NCBI GenBank assembly: GCA_903772945.1
Contig: CAICTM010000046.1
Location: 89,466-153,465, forward strand
DNA: 64,000 nt
Reading direction: 5' to 3'
DNA from: Seminavis robusta
Lineage: Eukaryota > Bacillariophyta > Bacillariophyceae > Naviculales > Naviculaceae
Of the stretch, positions 34,701-46,309 are shown piece by piece. The translations under genes were made by a program, and so were the position numbers. The number at the start of each line of letters is the position of its first letter. Within the stretch, counting starts at the first letter, position 1. Below the pieces are notes generated by a model. The model saw nothing but the letters and a program-made list of their open reading frames with translations. It did not search any database and was not told the origin of the DNA.

Positions 34701-37700
34701 AAAGTATGCATTGGAGTAGTCGGAAATGGGTCCCGACATGGACACATAGTAGAATAAGTTGAAATTCATCAGTGGCTGATCACATGATTGAGAAGGAGAA
34801 GATGACGGAGCAAGAGTAATGGGAGCCATTGTGGGATCAAGTGTAGGGCTAGGGGTTGGAGCAGGAGTGGGTTGATTTGTGGGGCTCGGGGTAGGCTGAT
34901 TGGTTGGATTCGGTGTTGGATTTGGTGTTGGATTTGGTGTGGGTTGATTGGTAGGCCCAGGGGTGGGTTGATTGGTTGGCAGTGCGGTTGTTGGTGTTGC
35001 TGTCGTTGGCGAGGGCGTAGTTGGAGCCGGAGTGACTTGCCGCTCCGTACAGCCGCACGATGTGGCTTCCACAGAATCCGAACAGAACACAGTAACATCC
35101 GAGTCAACATTGCAAAATGCTGGGGGTAGGCCTCCTTCAACCTCCGTATCGGTAAACGTAAGCGATTCGAGACTGCTAACCAGATTCCCGAGTTCGACAG
35201 GAATCGTCCCTGGAAGGCAAAACAAAATGTAAGACCAAAACCGAGACGAGACGAAATCCAGTGCAAGTCTATATGAAGCAGAATGTTTCGTACCTGTAAT
35301 TGTGTTGTTATCGACCCAAAGATTCCTCAGACCACTAGCCACCTCTTCCTGAAGCCTACGATGACGAGTGCCTTTTCCCTCTCGAGACACCGAGGTAGCC
35401 GAGGGTGAACCTTTCATGCCAGTAATCTTACCCAATTCAGACGGAATCGGCCCGGTCAACTACAATATAAATGCCAAGGGGAAAAGTTGGGTCAGTATCC
35501 GCTCTCCCATAGATGCATGTATGTATGAACGATCGACCCTCGTCTCTACCGTGACAACCAAAAGTACTTACCGCATTGTCTCGCAACAAGATATCCTTCA
35601 AATTGAAGGCATTACCCATTTGCGTGGGGATCGTAGTTCGAAAGCTGTTTCCGTTCAAGACCAGGAATTTGAGAGTACTCGAACGACCAATTTCCGAAGG
35701 TATTGCTCCTCCGACGGCACTATTCCGTTCGACGTTGAGGGTTTCTAGCCGAGGCAAGGAGATGAACTGCGACGAGATGGATCCCAAAAGTCGATTGTTG
35801 CTGGCAGTAAAGGTTCGAAGTGCCGACATGGAATTGAATTGCTCGGGGATGGATCCATCCAAGGAATTTTGATCGACTTGTAAATCGGACAGTCCCTGCA
35901 AGTTGCCCAATGTCGTTGGCAGGGATCCAGCGAATCGATTGTTGCGCAAGACCAACGTTTGAATCTGTGATGGTAAAATGTTGGGGATACTGCCCTCGAT
36001 TCGATTCGACCCGGCCGTCAAGGACCGTAGCTCTTGTAGACTCACGTACTCGGGCGGCAACGACCCGGTAATGGCATTGTCATCGACGGATAGCTCTCGT
36101 AGCGCCACCAAGTTGGCAAAATCACTGGGCAGTACTCCCGACACACGATTAGCACTGACATTGAGATGCTCCAAGGTGGTGACGGTACCGATTTCGGAAG
36201 GAAGCGTTCCATTGAGGTTATTGTCTTCAACATCCAACCGTCGCAACGCCACGAGATTGGCCAAATCACTGGGCAAGACTCCCGTGAGTTGATTGGCGCC
36301 GGCGGAAAGATGCGAGAGGGTTCCCAATCGTCCAATTTCGGTCGGAATGGTGGAATTCAAACGATTGTCTTCGACGGCCAAATCTTGCAACGCGACGAGA
36401 TTGCCAACATCCGAGGGCAGCACTCCACTGATTTCATTGCCACTAATGTTCAAGAATTCCAAGGAGGACATCATTCCCGTTTCACTGGGGATAGTTCCTC
36501 GTAAAAAGTTGGCTCCCAGTTGCAGATTGGTCAATGCCGTCATGCGATTCGTACTGTCACCGACGAATGGGATGGTGCCAGTGAGTCGATTGTTGCTGGC
36601 GCCAAACGCTTGCAAGTTGGTCAATTCTCCTGTTTCCGAGGGCACGGCACCATCGATTTCGTTATCGTCAATGTGAAGTTGCTCCAGTGCAACTAGTCGT
36701 CCCACTTCGGAGGGCAATACTCCACTGATGGTATTCGAAGACACGTTGAGGAAGGATAGACTGCTGAGGGATCCAGTCTCGGTTGGGATGGTCCCGTTGA
36801 GATTATTATCTTGGACTCGCAAGCCGACGAGGTTGACCATGTTTGCTAGATCCGAAGGTAGAACTCCTTCGATAAAGTTGGTGGAGATGTTGAGGTGTTC
36901 CAGGCTGTCATTTCGAGGACGAGCATCACGGTGAGAATGATTCGAAGAAAGGACGAGACATTCATGAGAGAAACAATTCGTTGAGGTTGACTTACCCGGA
37001 CAAGGTTCCTGTTTCGGAAGGAATCGTGCCGGTGAGATTGTTATTGTCCAAATGGAGGCGTCGGTAGGTATTGGTGTCGTCAGAGTCGCAGACGAGATCC
37101 ACCGGTGAATTGCTGTACCAGAGACATTCGCTGACTGTGTAATCCAACCAATTTGTGTTTTGCACCCACGTGTCTCCTCCCGTGGCATAGTAAAAGGTGG
37201 CGAGTGCCAGACGTTGGCGATTGCGTTCTGGGGTGTAGACGCCAACATTTGGATCGTTTTGTTGCCACAGGAGTGCGAGTGCCAATGCCTTGTCTCCGTC
37301 GCCCTGTTTGGCAGTAGTGGTGATTTCTTGCGGTTTTTCGGGTGTATCTGTATCCGTAGCATCAAACTCCTTTTTGGGTGTCATTGGTGGTGGTACGGGT
37401 GTATTGTGCGACCAAAGAAGTTTTCCATTGTCAAAGACACCAAGGTTGCGGGGAGCAGTCTTTACAGCGGCAGAGTCCTTGCCCAAAGGGTCCTGATCAC
37501 CTCTACTGTTGAAGTTGGTCTTGGCTTCAGTCGTCACTTCGTGTTCAGTCGGATCAGCAGTATCTTCAGCAGCCTGAAAGATCTTGATCTTGAGGTAATG
37601 ATCGTGTTGCGTGGGATGATGTTGGTGGATGTACCAAGCCATTCCTGTCACCATCAGAGACAACAGACCCACCCAGACGATGGCACTCTGCTTGCAGCGC

Positions 37701-37717
37701 ACCAACGAAATCCTCAT
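24152..37717 (-). CDS. giant modular surface protein: anchor, LRR, VWA-like, BspA/DUF285 array, PS-rich tail
   Basis: I placed 26 exons by GT..AG sites and continuity of repeat motifs: 37717-36996, 36904-35572, 35459-35294, 35209-34533, 34442-33492, 33415-33224, 33157-32922, 32838-32552, 32470-32394, 32314-32243, 32149-31382, 31299-31142, 31052-30432, 30359-29843, 29743-29635, 29548-29228, 29156-28665, 28577-28498, 28408-28337, 28245-28061, 27975-27653, 27583-27098, 27014-26938, 26856-26785, 26706-26670, 26580-24152. They total 11,460 nt, 3,819 residues, with consistent phases. The start is the first ATG (MRISLVRCKQ), giving a signal anchor (SAIVWVGLLSLMVTGMAWYI). Then follow LRRs to about residue 775, a PT-rich linker, a VWA-like motif near 1170, BspA-type repeats from about 1205 to 3280, and PSxxPS repeats to the end. 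BspA repeats occur in bacterial and trichomonad surface proteins; adhesion or wall association is inference. Two separate genes remain possible, but no internal stop or promoter-like gap demands it. Confidence 0.8.
25760..33720 (-). other. BspA/DUF285 repeat modules with Cys spacer
   Basis: Repeats of about 24 residues follow the pattern F-NxDLSSWDVSSVTxMxxMFxxAxS. Six times the array is broken by a spacer: a CSW segment, then F-G-T-C, GPFC-x-x-C, then ELRxAI, YG-x-x-x-xWDVSxITDF. The ELR blocks lie near 33640, 32730, 31650, 30110, 28860 and 27290. A seventh, incomplete spacer (FCAVC) closes the array before the PS tail. Spacer order and intron positions recur, so the array grew by duplication of multi-exon blocks. 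Confidence 0.82.
33720..35070 (-). other. PT-rich linker, unassigned domain and VWA-like motif
   Basis: In protein order: TPAPTTPSPTTATPT-type linker; a roughly 130-residue region with paired strands and an RRRQRRR basic patch that I cannot assign (possibly SEA-like); a short PSSxPS stretch; then VGNIVAVISVVDDS and, about 90 residues later, RVAMFLDNSGSIS, a DxSGS metal-binding motif as in von Willebrand A domains. The sequence after the motif is shorter than a full VWA domain, so it may be degenerate. Confidence 0.6.
35100..37075 (-). other. LRR domain of the giant protein
   Basis: About 20 plant-type repeats (LxxLxVxxNxLxGxIPxExGxLxxL), preceded by an LRR N-cap-like stretch around FYYATGGDTWVQNTNWLD and closed by GGLPPAFCN with nearby Cys residues. 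Repeat style matches the three small LRR membrane proteins in the window. Confidence 0.85.
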
Positions 37718-39125
37718 GCTGGTCAAAATCAAACTCAAGGAGGTCAACCTTCAAATTCAGGTTTTAAAGCACCAACAAGGTACAAATACCGGTAGCTTAA
37801 TTAAAATGGGTAGCACTGTACCGGTAGCTTAATGTGGTTTCCAAAGGGTAGCAATCCGAAAGACGTAACTGCAACTGTAACGTATCCAACACTAGCTAGC
37901 TAGTCAGCTACTATGTTAGTAGCTAATAACCAATCAAAGCAACCAAAGCAATCAAAGGAGACGAGGAGTTTGCTTTATGGGGTGTAATAGGTGTGAAGGT
38001 GGATGGAGAAAGAAAGAAATGAGACGCTGTTCAGCAAAAGTGAAAAATCTTTGGCAGGATCGGTACGGCAACAGACCTGTATGAACCCTAATAAACCACC
38101 TGCAACACAAATAACTGTTGTAACATCACCAGACTTGGATACCATAGCTACAGTACCGTACTGTACTTAGTCTACTACATGTAAAAGGACAAATTTGGCC
38201 ATGACCGCCAACAATTCTGACAAAAGATCCACTATAATGGCACACCGGTACGAAATCTATCTAAGCAGACTTAATTAAGGAAACACATACAAAGGAACAC
38301 CGTGTCCGAGCAATGCTTAAAAACACCTGTCCCCTGAAAACTTCACTGCTGCTGTCTTATTTAACAACTCTTCTCATCTACACGTGCGAAAGGTCAGCAC
38401 GATTAAGTATCCGGCAGATTGGATTTAGAGATTGGCAGTCAATTACCCGAAATAACGGACGAGATACGAATCCTCACAGAAGTGCTTCAAGCTCCAAGCT
38501 CCAAGAAAAGACAAGGATTAAAGCCAGCGGAAGCTGTGATACAGTATGCCATACCAGCTCTTAGTCTACCTCATCTGATTGGCAACACAACGCCAAACCC
38601 AACTTGGTTGGAGGTGTCTGTCACATTCAGCCAGGGGGCTTCTCGTCTGCCTTCCCTTCGATTGTGAACGGCTGTGGCTGTCTATGCCAACTTCTATACC
38701 GCACTAATAAATGGCTACTAGAATAAGGATAGACTATGTTGGATTAGTATTTCCCATTGCTTCGCAGGTAATCAATTGGCTGAGATGGAGATGTGGCGTC
38801 TCTTTCCTCTCTTTTCCTCTCATTCGTTTTTTCTTTTCTTTGCTCTGGCGCTGGCGCTGGCGCTGACTGGCTGGCTAATAGCTACGGATCTACCTTTCGA
38901 AATAAATAAATCGCCTTGCACTGGTGCCATTTATACAGTACTTTTGACTGCTGCTTCAGAGCATCTGATGTCCTCAGTTCAGTCGAAACTGAAGTTTGTT
39001 GAGATTCTATAGCCAGTTTTACAAACCGATGCGGCAAGGCTATTGCTGTCCTTTAAGCCTTTTTAAAAGGTTGTTCCTGCTATAATTAATTGTTCCGAAG
39101 AGCTTTTTTTAGGCTCTTTGGTTCC
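37718..39125. other. intergenic, 5' flank of giant gene
   Basis: No gene supported. Open frames at 38419-38667 and 38776-39012 begin at non-ATG codons and lack recognisable features. It contains ACCGGTAC and CTAGCTAG palindromes. Confidence 0.55.
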
Positions 39126-39379
39126 ATGATGACCGGTAATGTTACAGCAAAGTTCACCACCAAGCGTACCACGTTCAAGGGAAGGACTCCGCTGGTAAGT
39201 GCAGAATCCTGGTGTATTTGCTCGGTATTATATACTCCCGATGAGGCCAACTAACCTATGATGTACGAGCATTTTGTTGACAGATCGCTTCTGGAGTTGA
39301 TAAACCACTTCATTTCGCGTCTTCTTTACCACTGGTAATCACTTGCGACATTCCTGCTATTAATAACAGTACTAGCTAG
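39126..39379 (+). CDS. possible two-exon 54-codon ORF
   Basis: ATGATG at 39126 opens 23 codons (MMTGNVTAKFTTKRTTFKGR...) ending at a consensus GTAAGT donor (39195). A TTGACAG acceptor at 39283 resumes the frame for 31 codons to a stop at 39379. Both the site quality and the phase fit, but the product is tiny and unrecognised. It could equally be a 5' leader of the next gene or chance. Confidence 0.2.
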
Positions 39380-39572
39380 TACGTGTACTTACTCTAGCTA
39401 GAGTAATTAATTTAGATCTCATGATACCGATCGGGCGAAACTCTACTGTTTGACTGGAGTAGTTCACCAGTCATTGAGTCGAGTTGAGTCGCAGATCGAG
39501 TTCAAAGTGCAAAGACGCCCAAACTTCCACAAAGCTTATTTATTTTCTGGAAGGACGAAAAAGCAAAACACG

Positions 39573-42500
39573 ATGACAACTACACCAACAGCAAACACTG
39601 CCGCAACGGCCGACACGCCACTACAAATATCTTTCTTGCAGCAATTGCAGACCGTCGTATCTCGCCACAGCAAGGAGACCTTTGCCACTTGGTACAATGT
39701 TAAAGGCGAGGCTACCAACGAATATACCTTCCAAGAGCTGTGGGATGAAGCCGGTCTCATCAGTTACCAGCTGAGGCGCAAGTGGGGTCTGCAAAAAGGA
39801 CAACGAGTCGTCTTGTGTTATGATTTCGGATTGCACTTCTTTGCCGCTTTCCTGGGCTGCCTTAGGGCTGGCATTGTCGCCGTGCTCGGTAAGTCAGCTA
39901 GCGAAGACTGCTGTACGAGTTCCGGGACTTTCCACGCCGTGGAAAATTTCTAGCTATCCATAACCCGCTCTCAGCGACCACGATGGAAGATTCTCTCACC
40001 CACAGTTCTGTCTTGCTTTCATTGGATTGTATCTCTCTGCAAGCAGTCTATCCTCCGAGTCCTCCTCTTGCCAAGTCCTTGGCCAAAATGACCAAAGTGG
40101 TAAAGGACTGCCAGCCAGCTCTTATCTTGACCGATATCAAAGTCTTTGCCTTTAAAAAGTCCGATCAACTCAACCCGTTTTCCAATAGCCGGCATTTGTG
40201 GCCTTCCAACAATGTGGAATACAAGGTCACCGATATCCTCCAGACTTCCTTTCTTCCCTCCTTCCGAAAAACAAAGTCTTTTGATGAAGCCGCCATTGCT
40301 CCCAGTGATCTAGCTTTTCTGCAGTATACTTCCGGGAGTACTGGAGAACCCAAAGGTGTTATGATTACACACCAGGCATTGAAGGCCAATGTAGCATTGG
40401 TCCATAATGGATTTGAATCGTACTACCAACGAGGCGGAGGAGTTGGAAAACTAGAGGAGGGACAACGTCCTTCGGGCTTTTCCTGGTTGCCTCAGTATCG
40501 TGAGTTTGCTTTGCTCATGGGTCAACACGTATACATGCACACACACAATGTAACGCGTCACCGTCTCACGGTTCCTTACTTTGCTGCTTTCTCCCCTTAC
40601 AGATGACTTGGGTCTCATCTACGCCAGCATTGCACCCTTTGCCGGAGGCTGGAGAATGCACATGATGTCTCCCTTGACGTTTATCCAACGACCACTTTTG
40701 TGGTTGGAACTCATGAGCCAACACAAGGTCAATCTGGGAGTCGGACCGGACTTTGCCTTTAAACTATGTGTACGAAAGTATCAAGAAGCACAAGCACGAC
40801 GACCAGATGGAGCGGACCCAATACTGCCAGGACTGGATTTGTCTTGCATTCACAATCTTCAATGTGGGACGGAACCGGTGCGGTTAGATACGGCATCTTC
40901 CTTTTGGGATGCCTTTGGAAAGTATGGCTTGAGGAAAGATTACTTCTCGGCAGGCTACGGTTTGGCGGAGAATGTTGTTGGCGTCTGCTTTTGCAATGGA
41001 TTCCATCTTTCAAACCGTGAAGAGGATAGACAGCCTTTTGTGGCCATTGGGGAACGCGACATGTTGGCAGAGCACTTGGGAATCATCATTGTGGATCCAA
41101 CAACCTGCACTCAGGTGGAGGATGGAGTCACGGGAGAAGTCTGGATAAGTGGGCCCAGTGTGGCAGCGGGTTATCATGGAAAGCCTGAACTGTCTCGGCA
41201 GGTCTTTCAAGCAAAGCTGCAGGTAGATGAAGAACAAGGGGACGCAATAACCGCAGCCGACAAAACCTTTTTGCGCACTGGTGATTTGGGCTTTTTTGAT
41301 AACGACCTGTTCTACATCTGCGGGCGCATCAAAGACTTGATCATCATCAATGGAACGAACTACTATCCTCAGGATATTGAGTACTGTTGCCAGAATGCCT
41401 CACCAGGGGTCCGACCAGGCTGTGTAGCATCTTTCTCTTCCAACGACTCGGGGGAGGATGGAGATGTCGTGGTGGTCTTTGAAATACGAAAGAACCACGA
41501 AAAGGATGCCAAGTCAATCTGCCAAACCGTCAAAGACTCTATTGCGCGAGAGATTGGTATCACTCCTTGGACCGTTGTCGCCATTGCAGAAAGAACGCTC
41601 CCAAAGACCACTTCGGGAAAGGTAGGCTCTCGGTGCAAACGATGTTGGCGGGTTGCAGGCTCATGACTCACTCAAATACCGCTTTCCTGTCTGTCTACTG
41701 TAGATAAGAAGACGAGAAACACGACAACAGTTTCATGATGGAACCTTGAACAAGGTTCAAGTACTCATGGCATCTTCCTCCCTGACGGATGAGAAAGCTG
41801 CATCGAGTGATCGAACCTTTCAGGTTGCCAATGATCAAGACAGCAGCACGGACACACTCGCGGCGTCATCTGCCGCCGCCGATGAAATGCAAGGCCTTTC
41901 CGAAAGCGACAAGTACGAAAAGATTGTCTCGACTGTGCTGCCAAACTATGATCCACTTTCCTCCTGGGAGTCCAATGGCATGTCGTCCATGAAACAGGTG
42001 GAACTCACTACTGAGTTAGCCAAAGCATTTCCCATTGAAATCCCTCCAGACTTTCAGATCAGACTGCCAACCCCGAGCTCTCTACATACGTTTATTCTCA
42101 ACCAATCCAACGGTGGTTCCTTCTTTCCCGTCGACATGAGTGACTTTGGCCCAATGACTGGCTGGTTGGATAGACCAATGCCAATGTTCCTCTCTACAAT
42201 TCTTCAAGGAATCGGAATCGCCTGCATGCTGTTGACCTTGTCATTGAGCACAGCTCCTGCCATCTATTTTGTGAAGCTTTGCCAAGATTCACACTTGAGA
42301 TGGCTAGCAGCCCTGCTCCCCTTGACGGTACCGGTTTGGCATGTCTGCTTTTCCCTGATGGTCGTCCTATCCAAATGGTTGGTCGTTGGACGCTATACGG
42401 CACGAAAAGTGGCTGTTCCGTCCGTGAGCTTTTTGCGGTGGTGGTATGTTGACAGGCTCCTCGATCTCTGGGAATTCACCACTGGCAACTTTTTGACAGG

Positions 42501-44190
42501 AACGCCCTTGCTGTGGGTCTTTTACCGCATGATGGGCGCCGCCTTGCCACTCTCAGTCCAAGTGGATGCCTTTCTTCGTGAGTTTGAATTGCTCCAGATT
42601 GGTCCTTCGGTCTCCATTGAATATACGGTTCGCTGTCGCAAGTTTGGTGAATGGGAAAAGGTAGCCAACACCGAATGTCCAACTCTACGATTTCGACGTG
42701 TCGTCATTGAAGAAGGTTGCACGGTTCGGGGCCTGGTTGGACCGGGTGCTACGATCGGACACGCAAGTCACATTGAGAAACTGGCTGCTGTCCCTGAAGG
42801 AGCGCAAGTCCCAGCCAACACAACCGCCGCGGGAAGTCCCGCCTTTCATGGCCCGGAACCATCGGTAGCAAACAAAACGAGTCAACTGCACATTTACCTT
42901 GGAGCGCTCCGCGTTGCTTGGATTGTGTTGGAGCTATACCTGACAGCTGCCTTGGTGCTGCTGGGAGAGTTCGTCTTTGGCAGCCTCTTTGCACTCCAGT
43001 GGCGATATGCGGCTCTCCTACACGTCGTTGTCCTGCTCGCCTTTACTACCCTGGTTGGCTTTGTCCTGACCATCCCTCTCAAGTGGATCCTGGTAGGACG
43101 ACGGAAACCAGACGTCGACAAGGAATCCGAGATGTGGTGCCTATTCCACTGGATGGCCGATTATCATTTCCACCTCTACCGGGCCTTTTTCGATTTGGTT
43201 TTGGTCAACTCCGTGACATGCAATCTGCTTCTCCGATGCCTTGGGCTGGACATTGATTACGAGAGCAAGGTGTGGCTCTATGACTTTCCTCCGAGCAAGG
43301 TCGACCTCATTTCGATTGAGAAATCCATGATTTCCTGCGTCAACTTTGTTGTCAAGAGCGGTGGCAAGACGCAACGAATTCGATTGCAAAACTGCACTGT
43401 GGGGCATACGGCCGTGCTTTCCAATGGTTGCCACATTCAAAACACAGAAATCGCTCCTCTAACCAGAGTGACGAGTGACGTTTCCGGGGATGCCGACAAG
43501 TGGGCAACCCACAGAGAGCTCCCGACGGTCATGGACAAGCTGCCGGTGGATTTGGCGGCAATACCGATTTTGTTTGGCCTTGCATTGAGTTTTGTACCTA
43601 CGATCGAGTTCTACAACGCCATGTCCTTCCTTCACAGTGACAACGCTAGTATTCTTCCACACATTCAGTTTGCCGTCATTCAATTGGCTTTGACCCTTGC
43701 CATTCATAGTCTGTCATGGTACCTGATCAATGTCGTTGTCCATCGTATGATGTTCAGGACAACCAAAAAGACGCCAGACGGAAGGCAACAACCTTGGAGC
43801 ACGTCTGCCTACGCTGTCTACCTGACACTCATGTTTAACTTTTGGGAGCTGTCGTTGCTAGTACTGCTCTGGGGAACTCCCTTTATCAACCTCGTCTTGA
43901 CTGGCCTGGGCAGCAAGATTGACGGTCCTTTCTGGTATTTCGGCCGCCGCGTCTACGATGCTCCCATGATGTCCACCAAAGGCCGTACACTGGTGGATAC
44001 GGCTTCTTTGAACGGACACTCGGTGATGTATTTGGAGGTAGAACTGGGCGCCTGTCAAGTATCGGGTCTACTGCATGAAAACACAATCTGCTTGGCAAAT
44101 ACTCACATGGAAGACAACGGAACGGAATCTGGCCCCGTTCGATTTGTGAACCCTTGCTCCAAGAAAGAACAGGTGCATCTGGAACCGTGA
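39573..44190 (+). CDS. fatty-acyl-AMP ligase-like / acyl carrier / membrane / beta-helix fusion protein
   Basis: Four exons, 39573-39888, 40047-40499, 40603-41621, 41704-44190, give 1,424 residues; all phases agree and each junction restores a known motif (VYPPSP, WLPQYHDLGLIY, TTSGKIRRR). The N-terminal 600 residues are an adenylating enzyme with YTSGSTGEPKGVM (near 196), YHDLGLI (256) and GRIKDLIIINGTNYYPQDIE (about 497), the form seen in fatty-acyl-AMP ligases. A carrier domain follows with its phosphopantetheine Ser in SNGMSSM (about 688). The rest has several membrane helices and left-handed beta-helix stretches (VIEEGCTVRGLVGPGATIGH), like the terminal domain attached to some bacterial NRPS-like proteins (Pls/TIGR02353 type). 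Predicted role: activate an acyl chain, load it on the carrier, and transfer it at a membrane; substrate unknown. The first ATG in frame is used. Confidence 0.85.
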
Positions 44191-44613
44191 AGTCGAGGCG
44201 AGCTAGCTAGCTACATTAATGCTGCATTAATGCTGCAACATCCTCCCAACTCGAGGATCCATAGTCGCTGCCTACTGATACGATTTCGAGCCTAAATTCT
44301 GAATAGAGGCACCGAGATACGCGACAGACAGCAGAGAAAGATATTCGCTTCTCTCCCGGACTAGGATTGGCCCGTAAGATGCCCCATTGGTTCATACTGT
44401 ACATGAGATGCACTTCTACGACGTTGCAGACTCTATCACAGAAGGGGGGTGTTCCCTACACTACGCCTGAGCGGACGCGCATTAAACTGATTGTTGTTTG
44501 GCCACGATTTTGTGATTTTTGTTTTGGACGTCTGTGAATTGCTTATATCTTCCACACTAGCTAGACTATCGATCTAATTTTGCTCCAACCGCAACTTTTG
44601 GTTTACCTACTAG
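44191..44613. other. short intergenic between convergent genes
   Basis: 3' flanks of the plus-strand fusion gene and the minus-strand NTF2-like gene. It contains CTAGCTAG motifs; nothing else seen. Confidence 0.6.
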
Positions 44614-45387
44614 CTACTCCTCCTTTTTGGTTCTCTTTGGCAACGCTTGCGAGAGTCGAATGAGCCCATCAAAAATGCGTCGTCGAAAGGATTTTCGATA
44701 GGGTTGACATTCGGGATACGGCAAAGGACGTCCCAGTCCATAAAAGTAGGCATATGCTCCACCCAATCCGCCCGTATTTCCATAGTTGCGATCGACCGTG
44801 TAGAATCCAAATTCTTGTACTTTTCCGTCGGGTGTGAAATCCATGTGATAGAGTTGTGGCGGCAACACTAGTTCTTTGCCTTTTGGCTGCACTCCAAAGA
44901 AGGGTTTTTGGGAATGAACCGCCGTGGTATGACTATTGTAATACACGCGGTTCGGTAGTACGGGATCGACGTGCCATCCAAACACGGTGGCATTCACGTC
45001 GAAAAAGGACGTAAAATTGAGTGTCTTGACGGCTTGCAGGTAGAGTTCCTTGCCCTCAATCTCCACGACTGCCGCACGAAACGTAATATCGTCCGCCAAG
45101 CATTCTCCACCATCCAGAATTCCGACTTGTGTTTCGTACTGAACTTTCTTGGCCAAGTCGATGAGATCATTGGGTGCAATGGCAAAATCGGAACTCTCCA
45201 GTAAGGTTTGCGCTTTTTCGTCTTGAGGGTAGACAGCAGACGACGACCAAAGAGTACTACATGTACTAGTAGCAGTGGTTCGTTGATGCTGTTGTGGCAG
45301 CTGCACCGCTACAAAGGCGGACGTGACTGCGAAAGTAGCTACCAGCAGCAGCAGCAGCAGTGGGAGAAAGACAGAGAGATTCGGCAT
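44614..45387 (-). CDS. plastid-targeted NTF2/SnoaL-like protein
   Basis: 257 residues from the ATG at 45387; the upstream extension of the frame begins at GTG and is ignored. The N-terminus is a signal peptide (FLPLLLLLLVATFAV) ending TSAF-VAV, the xxAF cleavage motif of diatom plastid presequences. The mature part has DITFRAAVVEIEGKELYLQA and FFDVNATVFGWHVDP, then RVYYNSHTTAVH and FGFYTVDRNYGNTGGLGGAY, a pattern found in uncharacterised algal and plant plastid proteins of the NTF2-like fold. No catalytic residues can be assigned. Single exon. Confidence 0.75.
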   Translation of the reverse strand: MPNLSVFLPLLLLLLVATFAVTSAFVAVQLPQQHQRTTATSTCSTLWSSSAVYPQDEKAQTLLESSDFAIAPNDLIDLAKKVQYETQVGILDGGECLADDITFRAAVVEIEGKELYLQAVKTLNFTSFFDVNATVFGWHVDPVLPNRVYYNSHTTAVHSQKPFFGVQPKGKELVLPPQLYHMDFTPDGKVQEFGFYTVDRNYGNTGGLGGAYAYFYGLGRPLPYPECQPYRKSFRRRIFDGLIRLSQALPKRTKKEE

Positions 45388-46309
45388 GACTGGTGCAAAT
45401 TTGTGCGAAAAAAGATCCCCACACACAGCAGAATGGAAAAAAGGTAGCAGACGACTGTTGGAAAGCCCTGTTCAAGTTTGTCACTGATTTTATTGTGAGC
45501 TTATGTCAGCTGCTATCCTATTCTAGTATTTTACCTGGTCTGTGTGCATGTGCACTGTCAGTCTCGATGGCACAGTATGTATGCAAATCGGCACCTTGTA
45601 TGCCTCCATCCTTGGTTGCTCAAACTCTTTGGCACTGTCATTGGTGTATCCAGAAACTTCAACATTCAGACGTGGATAATATATTTTTCAACCACCGTCA
45701 CGATCTGGAAGAACCCTGTACAGCTGTAGAACGATGATAAGGAAGATGAGGCAAAACAATGAATTTTTAAAATTGATATCTCATAGTAAATTATGACTAT
45801 AACCCTATAATTGCCTAAACTACCTGAAAAAGTATGTACCGGTACGGAACACGTGCCAAGACCAGTCTGCATGGTATCTTTTTGAACGCAGCAACGCAGC
45901 AAACCAAATCGGAACATCCACATTCTGGTACAACTCGAGTTTGTTGAGACAATGATACTACTGCATGGCAACCCTAAGCTCGACAGGAGTGAGGAACCGA
46001 CGATCGATCGAGAACTGCTTACCTCAGTTAGTTGTTGTCCTACCGGCACGATGTACGGACTCGAGTAAAACAACGAAAAAGAGACCCGTTTGTTTTTGAA
46101 CCTAAACATATATATTACCAGTACTCTACCTGGTACAGTACCACCCTATCTAACTTTTCACCCGAAGACAGGCTGTTCAATGAACGGCTTCAGACTTGGA
46201 TTTCGTGAGCAGCCAGACACACTTGCTTGTGGGACAGGCTCATGGGTCGTGAATCCTGTCGTGAATCCTGGTCTGAATTCGAAGACTTTTTGAGTTTTCT
46301 CTCACAACC
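45388..46309. other. intergenic
   Basis: Divergent promoter region of the NTF2-like gene (minus) and the LRR paralogue 2 (plus). Short open frames on both strands have no support. Confidence 0.6.

Noticed and set aside
35437-37365. One continuous 642-codon ORF through the LRR exon
   Set aside because: Its first 150 codons are a shifted reading of exon 1 and intron 1, and its last 45 run into intron 2. The spliced model gives clean LRRs on both sides.
38313-39012. ORFs between the giant gene and the fusion gene
   Set aside because: They start at non-ATG codons, have no recognisable motif and show no splice-supported extension.
45666-46109. 147-codon minus-strand ORF
   Set aside because: No ATG context or family pattern, Ser/Phe-rich composition expected of non-coding AT-rich DNA.
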